From Ralstonia pickettii (lineage in GTDB: Bacteria; Pseudomonadota; Gammaproteobacteria; Burkholderiales; Burkholderiaceae), in the NCBI RefSeq assembly GCF_030582395.1, contig NZ_CP104382.1, positions 1,302,001-1,366,000 of the forward strand: 64,000 nucleotides of DNA, in the 5' to 3' direction. The position numbers and the translations under genes are program-made. Each line of letters opens with the position of its first letter. Position 1 is the first letter of the stretch. This document shows positions 43,701 through 51,747 of the stretch, in pieces. The notes under the pieces were generated by a model. The model was not told where the DNA came from, did not search any database, and was given only the letters and a program-made list of their open reading frames with translations.

Positions 43701-45636
43701 CAAGCGGCACTTCAGCGAGATGGGCGTCGATACGCAGACGCAGGACTTCACCGTCGTGGGCGTGGGCGACATGTCGGGCGATGTGTTCGGCAACGGCATG
43801 CTGCTCTCGCGCCATATCCGCCTGCTGGCGGCGTTCGACCATCGCCACATCTTTCTGGACCCGTCGCCCGACGCGGCGACAAGCTTTGCGGAGCGCGAGC
43901 GGCTGTTCGACCTGCCGCGCTCGAGTTGGGCCGACTACGACCGGGCATTGATCAGCCCGGGCGGCGGCGTCTTCCCGCGCACGGTGAAGTCGATCCCGCT
44001 CACGCCCGAGGTGCGCGCCATGCTGGACGTGACGGCCACCGAGATGGCCCCGAACGACCTGCTGCACGCCATCCTCAAGGCGCCCGCCGATCTGCTCTAC
44101 AACGGCGGTATCGGCACGTACATCAAAGCCAGCACCGAAACGCATGCCCAGGTGGGCGACCGCGCCAACGACGGCCTGCGGGTAAACGGCGCCGAGCTGC
44201 GCTGCAAGGTTGTGGCCGAGGGCGGCAACCTGGGCTGCACCCAGCTTGGCCGCATCGAATACGCGCAGCATGGCGGGCGCATCAACACCGACGCCATCGA
44301 CAACTCGGCCGGGGTGGACTGCTCCGATCACGAAGTCAACATCAAGATCCTGCTGGGCCTGTTGGTGGCCGATGGCGAGATGACGCTCAAGCAGCGCAAC
44401 ACGCTGCTGGCCGAGATGACCGACGAGGTGGGCGAACTGGTGCTGCGCGACAACTACTTCCAGACGCAGGCGCTGTCACTTGCGCGCACGCGCACCGCGT
44501 TGTGGCTCGACCCGGAAGCACGGTTGATGCGGCATCTCGAACGCAGCGGTCGCCTGAACCGTGCGATCGAATTCCTGCCCGCCGATGAAGAGATCGACGC
44601 CCGGCGGCCCAGCGGCGCAGGCCTGACCACGCCCGAACGCGCAGTGCTCATGGCCTACAGCAAGATGTGGCTGTACGACGTGCTGCTGGGCAGCGATCTG
44701 CCCGATCAACCGTTCGTGGCCGATGGCTTGCCGGCGTACTTTCCGCGGCCGCTGCACACGCGCTGCGCGACGTCGATCCCACGCCATACGCTGCGGCGCG
44801 AGATTCTGGCCACCATGCACGCCAACGCGCTCGTCAACCGCGCCGGCGTGACGTTCGTGCATCGGATGGCCGAAGAAACGGGCGCCGAACCGCTTGCCGT
44901 GGTGTGGGCCAGCCTGGTGGCACGTGCTGTCTACCGGCTCGATGCGCTGTGGGAGGAAGTCGACGCGCTGGACGCGAAAGTGCCACACGAAACGCAGACG
45001 GCCCTATTCACCTCGCTGGCGCAATTGCACGAGCGCGCTACGCTTTGGTTCCTGCGGCGCCGGCTGTCGGACGTGCCGGCCGCGGTCGACCGTTTCCGTG
45101 GGGCGGTGGATGCGCTGGCATCCGACATCGACGCGCTTCAAACCGAGGAATCTGCACTGGCCGCCGGGCAACAACAGCAGAGCTTGAGTGAAGCCGGTGT
45201 GCCGGAAACTCTCGCGCGCGTAACGACCGGCGTACCGGCACGCGTGTCGTTGCTCGACATTGCCGAAGTGGCTGCCGCAGGGGGCTGTGATGCGCGGCTC
45301 GCCGCACGCGTGTACTTTGCGCTCGACCAACCGCTCGCTTACGGATGGCTGCAAGGCGGCATCCTCGGCCTGCCGACGCAAACGCATTGGCAGATGCTGG
45401 CTCGCGCCACGTTGCTCGAGGAGCTGGGGCAACTGCGGCGCCGTCTGACGCAATCGGTGTTGCAAGATGCAGCCCCCGGCGCGAGCGCGGAGGCCCTGAT
45501 CGACACTTGGCGAACGAAACGCCAGGAAGCGCTGGCACGCTACAACCGTGTGATTGCCGATCAGGTCGCGGCGGGGTCAGCCGACCTGGCAATGCTTTCC
45601 GTCGGGCTCAAGGCACTGGCCGAGGTCGATGCCTGA
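40714..45636 (+). CDS. gdhB: NAD-specific glutamate dehydrogenase, large (GDH-2/L-180) type
   Basis: 1640 residues, the normal size of the 180-kDa bacterial GDH. It converts L-glutamate to 2-oxoglutarate and ammonia with NAD+, a catabolic role. The N-terminal third contains ACT-like regulatory domains; the catalytic core begins near residue 830 with RGGKVARGGLRWSDRREDFR and VPVGSKGGFVVKQPPP (substrate-binding lysine), then DMSGDVFGNGML in the dinucleotide fold and NGGIGTYIKAS. The ATG at 40714 follows GGGAG; the longer frame from 40657 is unlikely. It lies apart from the oxoadipate genes but would consume the glutamate their aminotransferase forms. Confidence 0.93.
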   Translation: MSAQYEDKVRQHLADAVALARVRAPDIADLFEPFLRHYYGLADPEDVISRSVADLYGAAMAHWQLGQKFVSGQPRVRVYNPSLEQHGWYCSHTVVEIVNDDMPFLFDSVTMEINRQGLALHSAFHPVYRVQRDAAGMRVAVSAGGGVQRPAALAGDMPDTPADADQATHGVARFESTIHIEVDRFSEPERMQALHSDLLRVLGDVRAAVEDWKPMQAAVHAAIDALAVRAAQPSTADVERAEIAETQAFLSWMLERHFTFLGYRDYELITQEDGHYLRGIPGTGLGVLREALRDSSTPDTTRLAPGAAKFIEAPEPIFLTKANSRATVHRPGYLDYIGIKLFDAEGRVCGQRRFLGMYTSNVYMVPAEDIPLVRRKVADVIRRTGFLPDGHLAKTLVTILEQYPRDELFQMDAEALHDIALGILRLQERQRTRLFVRRDPFDRFVSCLVFVPREKFNTDLRVRIQSLLQAAYHGTAVEFTPQLSESMLARIHITVRTQPGNVPDVDVAELEDRIVQAARRWQDDLADALLERGGEERGNRLLRRYAGAFPAGFREDYAARLAVRDIELMEPLLGANAADNVLTMQLYRPLEAPPGALRFKIYRAGQPTSLSHSLPMLEHLGVRVNEERPYCIEPADAAPIWMHDFGMETIDGSEVDLDEARARFEDAFARIWSGELENDDLNRLVLQAGLTWSEVRILRAYARYIRQIGSTFSNAYMESALTGNPAIARALVRLFLVRFDPALAEAERSRASETLRKQIDEALEDVPNLDEDRILRQFLGVLEATLRTNYFQSVPDAGQGQPKPYLSFKFDPARVPGLPEPKPMFEIWVYSPRVEGVHLRGGKVARGGLRWSDRREDFRTEVLGLVKAQMVKNTVIVPVGSKGGFVVKQPPPASDRDAYLAEGVACYQTFLRGLLDLTDNYVDGRVVPPPDVVRYDEDDPYLVVAADKGTATFSDYANAISAEYGFWLGDAFASGGSVGYDHKKMAITARGAWESVKRHFSEMGVDTQTQDFTVVGVGDMSGDVFGNGMLLSRHIRLLAAFDHRHIFLDPSPDAATSFAERERLFDLPRSSWADYDRALISPGGGVFPRTVKSIPLTPEVRAMLDVTATEMAPNDLLHAILKAPADLLYNGGIGTYIKASTETHAQVGDRANDGLRVNGAELRCKVVAEGGNLGCTQLGRIEYAQHGGRINTDAIDNSAGVDCSDHEVNIKILLGLLVADGEMTLKQRNTLLAEMTDEVGELVLRDNYFQTQALSLARTRTALWLDPEARLMRHLERSGRLNRAIEFLPADEEIDARRPSGAGLTTPERAVLMAYSKMWLYDVLLGSDLPDQPFVADGLPAYFPRPLHTRCATSIPRHTLRREILATMHANALVNRAGVTFVHRMAEETGAEPLAVVWASLVARAVYRLDALWEEVDALDAKVPHETQTALFTSLAQLHERATLWFLRRRLSDVPAAVDRFRGAVDALASDIDALQTEESALAAGQQQQSLSEAGVPETLARVTTGVPARVSLLDIAEVAAAGGCDARLAARVYFALDQPLAYGWLQGGILGLPTQTHWQMLARATLLEELGQLRRRLTQSVLQDAAPGASAEALIDTWRTKRQEALARYNRVIADQVAAGSADLAMLSVGLKALAEVDA

Positions 45637-45667
45637 TCCCGATGCAGGCCGCGATCGGACGCTGGCG

Positions 45668-46918
45668 CTACCGGGCACGCGCCAGCGCAGCGTTGACGCG
45701 CAATGGCGGCGTATCGTGCGAAAACGGCGGCTGCACGACAAACGCGTCCACCACGCCGGGTTCGAAGAACAGGCAATACGTCGACCCGCCGTACTGGAAG
45801 AAGCCCAGCTCCTCGCCCTTGCAGACATGCTGGCCTGGCGTGACGTCGATCATGCACGACGACACCTCCGCCATGCCGACGAAGACGCAGCCCACGGTGC
45901 CGATCGCCGGGTCGTCGCACGCGATGGTGATGATCGCGCGTGCGGCTACGGCAACGCTGTAGCCTTGCGAATCGTTGAGCCCTTCCTGGTCCGCGCCTTC
46001 CGATTCCGCGCACGAGTAGTACGTGCCCTCCACGTGATAGGTATCGACGATGGTGCCGGAAACCGGCGCATGCCAGCGGTGGTAGTTGTAGGCGCTGAGG
46101 AATGCCTGATACACGCTGCCGCCGGCAAACCGCTCCGCCAAGTGGGCCTTGCTCGACCCGAAGACGTCACGCAATGAATACGGCTGTGCCTTGATCCAGA
46201 ACGCGTCTTCATAGCGCGCATCGTGGCTGATGTTGTAGGGTGCGGCCTCGCACGCGCTGACGATCAGTTTGTTGTCGTCCTCCCCCGCGACCGGGCGCAT
46301 ACCGGCACGCAAGCGGCGCGTAAAGAAGTCGTTCCACGAGCTAAAGCCCCAATACGGCAGCGACGGATCGCACAGAAACTCGTCCATGCCGATGCGGCGC
46401 GTCGCTTCGGCGCTGAACCAGCCATCCGGTTCGTTCGTGTTCAGGTAGGCACGCGAATGCGGGCCGCTGAGGAAGGCACTCCAGCCATTGAGCACTGCCT
46501 TCAATGCATCGTTGAAGCGCCGATCACGGAACAGCGCGTAGCCGGAGGGCATGCACATGGGCCAGTCGAGCAACGCGTTCAGTGGACAGATCACCAGCGC
46601 CTTCTCGTTGAAGCGCGGTGCGCACGTAACGATATGGTCGATGGCGAGCAGCAATTCCGTGCTGTCCCTGTAGCCGAGCTCGTATCCGCGGTCCCTCGCT
46701 TCGTCGATGGCACGCGCAAGATGCATGCGCAACACGGGCTCGCTATCGATCAGGTTGGCGAGCGCACGCACAGCCTCCACCAGGGGCGTCTTCGATGGGC
46801 GTGACAGCGCTTGCGCGACCAGTTCGGTGCGGAATGCGGCCAACTGCTCTTCGCCGTCAGGCAGCCAGTTGCCCAGCCGGCGGCGCCGGTCCGATGGAAC
46901 ATTCGATGCTGCTTCCAA
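45668..46918 (-). CDS. Phosphatidylserine decarboxylase family protein, PsiD-like, TTG start
   Basis: About 416 residues. The start is taken as TTG at 46918: AAGGAGG lies 5 bp upstream, directly after the stop of the previous gene, and there is no ATG nearby. The C-terminal half is the pyruvoyl-type decarboxylase domain: YNYHRWHAPVSGTIVD and the self-cleavage-like QYGGSTYCLFFEPGVV, where the Ser of GGST would become the pyruvoyl group. The N-terminal 150 residues, with ICPLNALLDWPMCMPSGYAL, resemble the PSDC extension found in fungal and bacterial PsiD-type aromatic amino acid decarboxylases rather than true Psd. It may decarboxylate an amino acid such as tryptophan, or a lipid. Confidence 0.75.
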   Translation of the reverse strand: MEAASNVPSDRRRRLGNWLPDGEEQLAAFRTELVAQALSRPSKTPLVEAVRALANLIDSEPVLRMHLARAIDEARDRGYELGYRDSTELLLAIDHIVTCAPRFNEKALVICPLNALLDWPMCMPSGYALFRDRRFNDALKAVLNGWSAFLSGPHSRAYLNTNEPDGWFSAEATRRIGMDEFLCDPSLPYWGFSSWNDFFTRRLRAGMRPVAGEDDNKLIVSACEAAPYNISHDARYEDAFWIKAQPYSLRDVFGSSKAHLAERFAGGSVYQAFLSAYNYHRWHAPVSGTIVDTYHVEGTYYSCAESEGADQEGLNDSQGYSVAVAARAIITIACDDPAIGTVGCVFVGMAEVSSCMIDVTPGQHVCKGEELGFFQYGGSTYCLFFEPGVVDAFVVQPPFSHDTPPLRVNAALARAR

Positions 46919-46928
46919 AAAATCCTCC

Positions 46929-47504
46929 TTAAACGCGTCGTTGCCCGGCAACCAGGGGCGCAGCGCGCCGATGCCGCAGGCAACGTACAAGCTCCTCCGC
47001 GTACGGCAACAGCTCCAGCGCCACGAAGATCGACAAAACGGTCGCGACATAGTCCCAAGGCAGCGGCGGCTCTTTCCAACGCAGGGAAAAATCGGGCGAT
47101 GCGGACCCCATACCGAACAGGCCAAGCACTTCGTTCCAGTGCAACAGTGCAACCACCGACAGCGCCATGAGCGGGATCATCTCGAGAAAGCTGTGCACGT
47201 GCTGCTCGAATGGTTTCACGGTGCGATGGGATACCGCATAGCTGACATCCCACATGGCGGTGGCCTGATGCACGACATAGGCGACGGCCATCACCACGAG
47301 CACCAGCGCATTGATCTGCAGGAACAGCGCTGTCAGCACGGGCACGCCCATCTCCGCAAGCATCAACAGGTGCAGCAACGACTCCTTGGCACCGGAGGTT
47401 CGTTCAATGCGGGTGGCACGGTGGCACCACCAGTCCGCCACCCCGGCCGCCACCCATAGCGGAATCAGGAAGTACATCAGGTACGACTCAAATGGCTCAT
47501 GCAT
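46929..47504 (-). CDS. Polytopic membrane protein coupled to the decarboxylase gene
   Basis: 191 residues with about four to five membrane segments: YLMYFLIPLWVAAGVADWW, a segment at VLTALFLQINALVLVVMAV, one at MIPLMALSVVALLHWNEVL and one at YVATVLSIFVALELLPYA. A His-rich motif is CHRATRIERTS with VHQATAMWDVSYAVSHR between helices. The stop TAA is followed at once by the Shine-Dalgarno sequence of the decarboxylase gene, so the two are expressed together. The function is unknown. The start ATG 47504 follows GCCGGAGCC. Confidence 0.72.
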   Translation of the reverse strand: MHEPFESYLMYFLIPLWVAAGVADWWCHRATRIERTSGAKESLLHLLMLAEMGVPVLTALFLQINALVLVVMAVAYVVHQATAMWDVSYAVSHRTVKPFEQHVHSFLEMIPLMALSVVALLHWNEVLGLFGMGSASPDFSLRWKEPPLPWDYVATVLSIFVALELLPYAEELVRCLRHRRAAPLVAGQRRV

Positions 47505-47617
47505 GGGCCGGCTCCGGCAATTGGTGCGACGTGTCTGGCAGACCGACTGTCCACGCAACCGGCGTTCCAGGAGCCTGGCATCGCCGTTGCTGCGGTTTGC
47601 ACAGCTGAACCCCGCCG

Positions 47618-48244
47618 ATGAAAAAGCCGCCCGCCTCCCCACAAGCAGACGAGACCGACCCGACTCAGCAGCCCGGGTCGCTCGACGCGTGCCGCCGGTG
47701 CGACCTTTGGCGCCACGCCACGCAAGCCGTACCCGGCGAAGGCAAGCGGCGCGCCCGCATCATGCTCGTCGGCGAACAGCCCGGCGACGGCGAAGACCTG
47801 GCCGGCAAACCGTTTGTTGGCCCCGCCGGAAAGTTGCTCGACCGCGCACTGGAAGACGCCGGTATCCCGCGGGACGACGTGTTCATCACCAATGCAGTCA
47901 AGCACTTCAAATGGGAGATGCGCGGCAAGCGGCGCCTGCACAAGACACCCGGCCAGCGCGAGGTGCAAGCGTGCATGTACTGGCTCGAGCGCGAACTGCA
48001 GCAGGAGGCGCCTGTCGTGGTGGTGGCGCTGGGTGCGACTGCGTTGAAAGCCCTGCTCGACGATGCGCATGCGCGCCTGCAGGACCACTTCAACAAACCC
48101 GTCCGACATGACGGCCGCACGGTGCTGGCGACCTGGCATCCGTCTTACGCACTTCGCGCGCCGGACCCCGCCGCTCGGGAACACGCCTATCTCGCCATCG
48201 TGACTGCCCTCCGACATGCGCGGCGGCTGGCCGCCGACAGCTAG
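47618..48244 (+). CDS. udgX: UdgX-type uracil-DNA glycosylase
   Basis: 208 residues. Motif A is MLVGEQPGDGEDLAGKPFVG and motif B is WHPSYALRAP. The diagnostic UdgX loop is present: GKRRLHKTPGQ, where the histidine (H108) forms a covalent bond to the abasic site after uracil excision in characterised UdgX proteins. Cysteines C25, C28 and C119 fit the iron-sulphur cluster of family 4; the fourth position appears to be His96 in AVKHFK. It would remove uracil from single-stranded DNA and remain crosslinked. It is divergent from the membrane protein gene. Confidence 0.85.
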   Translation: MKKPPASPQADETDPTQQPGSLDACRRCDLWRHATQAVPGEGKRRARIMLVGEQPGDGEDLAGKPFVGPAGKLLDRALEDAGIPRDDVFITNAVKHFKWEMRGKRRLHKTPGQREVQACMYWLERELQQEAPVVVVALGATALKALLDDAHARLQDHFNKPVRHDGRTVLATWHPSYALRAPDPAAREHAYLAIVTALRHARRLAADS

Positions 48245-48305
48245 CGGCACGGGCGCGTGAGTTGCGTCACGGGAACCGACATTGACACTTCACAAGAGGA
48301 CGATG

Positions 48306-48686
48306 ATGAATCGCACCACCTATTCGGCCCGTGCGTTGTGCGCGGCGGCAGCCGTGTTCATGGCGCTCGGCAGCGGGCTCCTGTTCGCCCAAGCAACGGG
48401 CGGACAGTCCGGCAGCAGCGACAACGCACCCGCAGCCCATCCAGACAGCAGCACCGCCACCGGTACCACGAGCCGGACCGACAGCCCCACGGGGCGCGAT
48501 GCCACGCGCAACCGCACGCGCAACGACCACGCCAACCCTACCGGCGAATACGTACCGCGCACAGGCTCCACCTCGCACCAGGACACCAACGGCAACGTGG
48601 TCAAGGACAGATCGGCCGGCGGCAGCCCGCAGGGGCGCGAGCGTCCGCCGGCCAGCCCGCCCAACATTCCTGCAACCCACCCCTGA
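48306..48686 (+). CDS. Secreted low-complexity protein of unknown function
   Basis: 126 residues with a Sec signal peptide (ALCAAAAVFMALGSGLLFA, cleavage near residue 30). The mature part is disordered-looking and rich in Ser, Thr, Gly, Pro, Asn and Arg, ending in several Pro-Pro-Ala repeats. No domain is recognised. Start ATG 48306 or 48303 behind AAGAGGA. It is likely a small periplasmic protein. Convergent with the SDR, with a gap of 18 bp. Confidence 0.6.
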   Translation: MNRTTYSARALCAAAAVFMALGSGLLFAQATGGQSGSSDNAPAAHPDSSTATGTTSRTDSPTGRDATRNRTRNDHANPTGEYVPRTGSTSHQDTNGNVVKDRSAGGSPQGRERPPASPPNIPATHP

Positions 48687-48704
48687 CCATCGGCGGGCAG
48701 GCGT

Positions 48705-49727
48705 TCAAGGCTGGCCGTTGCCGCCCGAGGCGCCATAGACCTGCCCGGTCACATAGCTCGACTCGCTGCTGGCCAGCTGCACATACACGGTGGCAATTTC
48801 TGCCGGCTGGCCCGGGCGGCCCATGGGCGTTTTCGCCCCGAACTCCTTCAGGTTGGCTTCCGTCTGCCCACCGCTGACTTGCAGGGGCGTCCAGAACGGG
48901 CCGGGCGCCACGGCGTTGACGCGAATGCCGCGCTTGGCCATCTGCTTGGCCAGGCCCTTTGTAAAGTTGGCGATCGCAGCTTTCGTGCACGCATAGTCCA
49001 GCAGGTTTTCAGAAGGGTCATATGCGTTGACCGATGCCGTGTTGATGATGGCCGCACCGGCCGGCATGTGCGGAATGGCCGCCTTGGTGATCCAGAAGAG
49101 CGCGTAGACGTTCGTCTTGAGCGTCCAGTCGAACGCTTCCGTCGTGATGTCGAGGATGGAGTCGTAGCTGTGCTGCCGCCCCGCGTTGTTGACGAGGATG
49201 TCCAAGCCGCCGAGCGCACTGACAGCCTTGTCGACCAACGACTTGCAAAACGCTTCGTCGCGAATGTCGCCGGGCAGCGCGACGGCTTTGCGGCCCGCCA
49301 CGCGAATCAGCTCCACCACTTCTCGTGCGTCTTCCTCTTCCTGTGGCAGATAGTTGATGGCGACGTCTGCCCCTTCGCGCGCAAAAGCGATGGCCGCCGC
49401 ACGGCCGATGCCTGAATCGCCGCCGGTGATGAGCGCCCGCCGCCCAGCAAGGCGGCCACTGCCCCGGTAGCTACGTTCTCCATGATCGGGCCGCGGCGTC
49501 ATGCGCGCGGCCAGGCCCGGCCAGGGCTGGGATTGCACCGGAAACGGGGGATGCGGGTAAAGGGGGCGCGGGTCCTGCACGCCGCCCTTGGCGGGTGCAG
49601 TGCCGGCTGCGGCGCCAGGCTGCGATTGTGATTGCGCCAGCGCGGGCGTTGTTACGGCGGCTGCAAGCGCTGCGGTCGCGCCTTGCATGACCTTGCGGCG
49701 GGCCTTGAAAAAATCGTCGTCTGCCAC
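48705..49727 (-). CDS. SDR oxidoreductase with an N-terminal export-type leader (YghA-like)
   Basis: 340 residues. The SDR domain begins near residue 95: [20 protein letters not shown], then [20 protein letters not shown] (Ser) and YACTKAA (Tyr, Lys), and ends with [20 protein letters not shown]. This matches the YghA/YdaD group of glycerol-stress SDRs. The first 32 residues look like a twin-arginine leader: [20 protein letters not shown] ending PALAQ. If exported by Tat the enzyme would be folded with its cofactor first. Physiological substrate unknown. Confidence 0.83.
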   Translation of the reverse strand: MADDDFFKARRKVMQGATAALAAAVTTPALAQSQSQPGAAAGTAPAKGGVQDPRPLYPHPPFPVQSQPWPGLAARMTPRPDHGERSYRGSGRLAGRRALITGGDSGIGRAAAIAFAREGADVAINYLPQEEEDAREVVELIRVAGRKAVALPGDIRDEAFCKSLVDKAVSALGGLDILVNNAGRQHSYDSILDITTEAFDWTLKTNVYALFWITKAAIPHMPAGAAIINTASVNAYDPSENLLDYACTKAAIANFTKGLAKQMAKRGIRVNAVAPGPFWTPLQVSGGQTEANLKEFGAKTPMGRPGQPAEIATVYVQLASSESSYVTGQVYGASGGNGQP

Positions 49728-49872
49728 GAGCGGCTCCTTGATTGAGGAGCAGGCCGAACGCCGGCCCGCTTGAGCGCAGCATCAAGCAAGGGCGATTCCC
49801 GTTCGCGACCGTTCCGGAAGCGGCACGATTTCTGCGCAGGGCTGTTCAGACCCGTGCCAGACAGGAGGACAC

Positions 49873-50067
49873 GTGAACAACGAAAACCCAATTCCCGGCA
49901 CGCCGCCCGCACCCGCCGCACCCGGCGACGAAGCGGCGCCGGGCGCGCCCGGCAGCGGCGAAGCGGTCTGCCCCGAGTGCAACGGAACGGGCCAGCGCGA
50001 GGACGGCAGGCCGTGCCCGTCGTGCGAGGGCAGCGGCAAGATCATTCAGGGGATAGGCGGAGGCTGA
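49873..50067 (+). CDS. Small zinc-finger protein resembling the DnaJ central domain
   Basis: 64 residues from a GTG at 49873 with GGAGG 5 bp upstream. After a Pro/Ala/Gly-rich N-terminal 30 residues it has two CxxCxGxG repeats, CPECNGTG and CPSCEGSG, the zinc-binding unit of DnaJ. No J-domain is present. It could be a stand-alone zinc ribbon that binds protein or nucleic acid. Two more repeats are needed for a full DnaJ zinc domain, so it binds at most one zinc ion unless it dimerises. Confidence 0.72.
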   Translation: MNNENPIPGTPPAPAAPGDEAAPGAPGSGEAVCPECNGTGQREDGRPCPSCEGSGKIIQGIGGG

Positions 50068-50126
50068 CGGTATGTACCGTCATCGCCACGGCGATCTCAC
50101 AGCACGCGTGAATCGCGGCGGATTGT

Positions 50127-50390
50127 TTAATGCGACACCGCCACCGCGCGGCGGCCGCCGCTGCGAACGTGCCCGGATGCCTTGAGCAGCGCATAGCCCT
50201 GGAGAGTCACCCGGGCATAGCAATGATCGGGGCCTCGGCGCTCCAGTGTCACGAGCTGACGTTCGATGAGCGCTTCGACGTCGGCGCGGTCGAGGTCATC
50301 GGATTCTGCACCGTCGTTGACGAGAAGCAAGACAGCAAATTCATGGGGACTCAGCACAGTCGGCTCCAGCTTGTCTGTTGGCCGTCGCAC
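50127..50390 (-). CDS. Small protein, possible winged-helix fold
   Basis: 87 residues. The pattern LSPHEFAVLLLVNDG, DVEALIERQLVTLE and YARVTLQGYALLKASG resembles a winged helix-turn-helix with a wing ending in TLQGYALL, as in MarR-like proteins or small regulators. No family is recognised with certainty. The ribosome binding site is weak. Upstream is a 280-bp region with no gene. Confidence 0.5.
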   Translation of the reverse strand: MRRPTDKLEPTVLSPHEFAVLLLVNDGAESDDLDRADVEALIERQLVTLERRGPDHCYARVTLQGYALLKASGHVRSGGRRAVAVSH

Positions 50391-50672
50391 GCAATCCGTG
50401 CGGGTGGGCGGGCTTGGTTTTCACTGACACCATGAGCACTGCAAGAGCCGCCGAGAAATCGGGAGAGAGCAACTGAGCTTGCAGGAGAAGCCAGCATAGG
50501 CATCCGCGCAGCGGCATTCAAGAGGGCAATGGGACGTTTCTCCCACCAGTGTTACCGGCCGCGTCGCCGATGGCTCTGGGCCAACCGTTTGCCGTGCGGT
50601 GCAGCGCACGGGCGGCAACGATTGCGCATTGCAGAAAAAACGTCCCTCGTCCGTTTGCGCTAAGTCAATTGT
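50391..50672. other. Intergenic region without a gene
   Basis: Between the small protein gene at 50127 and the terminator of the pga operon. Frames open here on both strands have no ribosome binding site or family-like sequence, and their composition looks like antisense of non-coding DNA. It probably contains the promoter of the small gene. Confidence 0.5.
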
Positions 50673-50712
50673 GCAAAAGAAAGCGCCCCGGTGGCTCGCG
50701 TCACCGGGGCGC
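50673..50712 (-). terminator. Rho-independent terminator of the pga operon
   Basis: GCGCCCCGGTG and CACCGGGGCGC form a perfect 11-bp stem (50683-50693 and 50702-50712) around an 8-base loop. On the minus strand it is followed by TTTCTTTTGC. It lies 24 bp after the pgaD stop codon. Confidence 0.92.
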
Positions 50713-50736
50713 TGAGCAATGCGCTCGGACTGGACC

Positions 50737-51747
50737 TTACGCGTCGTTGGCGACGACGTTGCCGCGACGGCCGAAGCCGTGCAGCGGGTCGATGTGCTCG
50801 GCACGTTGGAGCCGTGCATACGGATCCTCCACTTGCGCATGCGCACCAAATGCATGCCACGTACGGTGGTGTTCCGTCGCGCGGTCGGCCGCCTGCACTG
50901 CAGCACGGCCATGCACCACGGCTGTCACGCTGCCGTAATAGCGGGCCATGCCGGGGCGCATTGCGTACGTCTGCGCGGCCGATTCGTGCGAGGTCGGCTC
51001 AACCCAATCGCTACGGCCCAGACGGCCGCGATAGCCGAAGCGATGGAAGCCTGCGGCGTCCGCCGTGATCGAATCCACGGCCTTCGCGACGTCACGCGGC
51101 GGCTGGGCAGGCGCATCCGAACCTGCCAGCGAAGGCTCTGCGCGGTCGAGTGTCTCCAGCACGATCGCCTCGCCGACAGGGCGGGAGCCGAGCACCGGCT
51201 CGTCGGGGTCGTATTCCGGGCTGCGGGTGAACGGCGTGGGCGGCGTCGCGGTGCCAGCAGGAGCCGGGCGGCCTGCCCATTCCTGCCACGAACGCACGTG
51301 CGTGATATCGCCGTCGTCGTCGTGGTCGACCACCAGCAGACGCGTGTTGCGTGGGCGCTGCCAGGCGGGTTGCTGCTGTCCGTGCAGCGCCCCGCGCGAC
51401 GCACGGACGGTGGCGCCCGCCGATGCCGTCGGCACAGCCGGCGTACGGGCGATCTTGCGTCGAACGGCGCGGTCCAGCCGAGACAGGATCATCCACACCA
51501 CCAGCACGCCACCCATGCCGGCGATGATGTTGCCGTACATGCGAAGTTGCTCGAATGGCAGACCGCTGGGGCCGACGCTGCTGATGGAGTAGCCCACGTA
51601 CAGCCCCAGCAGTCCCCAGATCGAGATCACGAGTACCGGCCGGAAAATGCGGAACCACAGCACGTGGTGCAAGGTACCGACGACACCCTTATCCGAGAAC
51701 GACTGTCGGATCGAGTTTCGCGAAACATCAATGACAAGCATGGTCAT
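50737..51747 (-). CDS. pgaD: PgaD, poly-GlcNAc synthase subunit with a long C-terminal extension
   Basis: 336 residues, about twice the usual 140-170. The N-terminal part is standard: a short cytoplasmic segment, then two membrane helices (VLVISIWGLLGLYVGYSISS and IIAGMGGVLVVWMILSRLD, about residues 38-95). PgaD is bound to PgaC and is needed for polymerisation, and with PgaC it responds to cyclic di-GMP in Escherichia coli. The remaining 240 residues are polar, Pro/Ala/Asp/Arg-rich and probably disordered, and no domain is recognised. The ATG overlaps the pgaC stop by 4 bp. Confidence 0.85.
   Translation of the reverse strand: MTMLVIDVSRNSIRQSFSDKGVVGTLHHVLWFRIFRPVLVISIWGLLGLYVGYSISSVGPSGLPFEQLRMYGNIIAGMGGVLVVWMILSRLDRAVRRKIARTPAVPTASAGATVRASRGALHGQQQPAWQRPRNTRLLVVDHDDDGDITHVRSWQEWAGRPAPAGTATPPTPFTRSPEYDPDEPVLGSRPVGEAIVLETLDRAEPSLAGSDAPAQPPRDVAKAVDSITADAAGFHRFGYRGRLGRSDWVEPTSHESAAQTYAMRPGMARYYGSVTAVVHGRAAVQAADRATEHHRTWHAFGAHAQVEDPYARLQRAEHIDPLHGFGRRGNVVANDA

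Noticed and set aside
50421..50912. A 163-residue minus-strand open frame overlapping the pga terminator
   Set aside because: It crosses the perfect terminator hairpin and the end of pgaD in another frame, and has no recognisable features.
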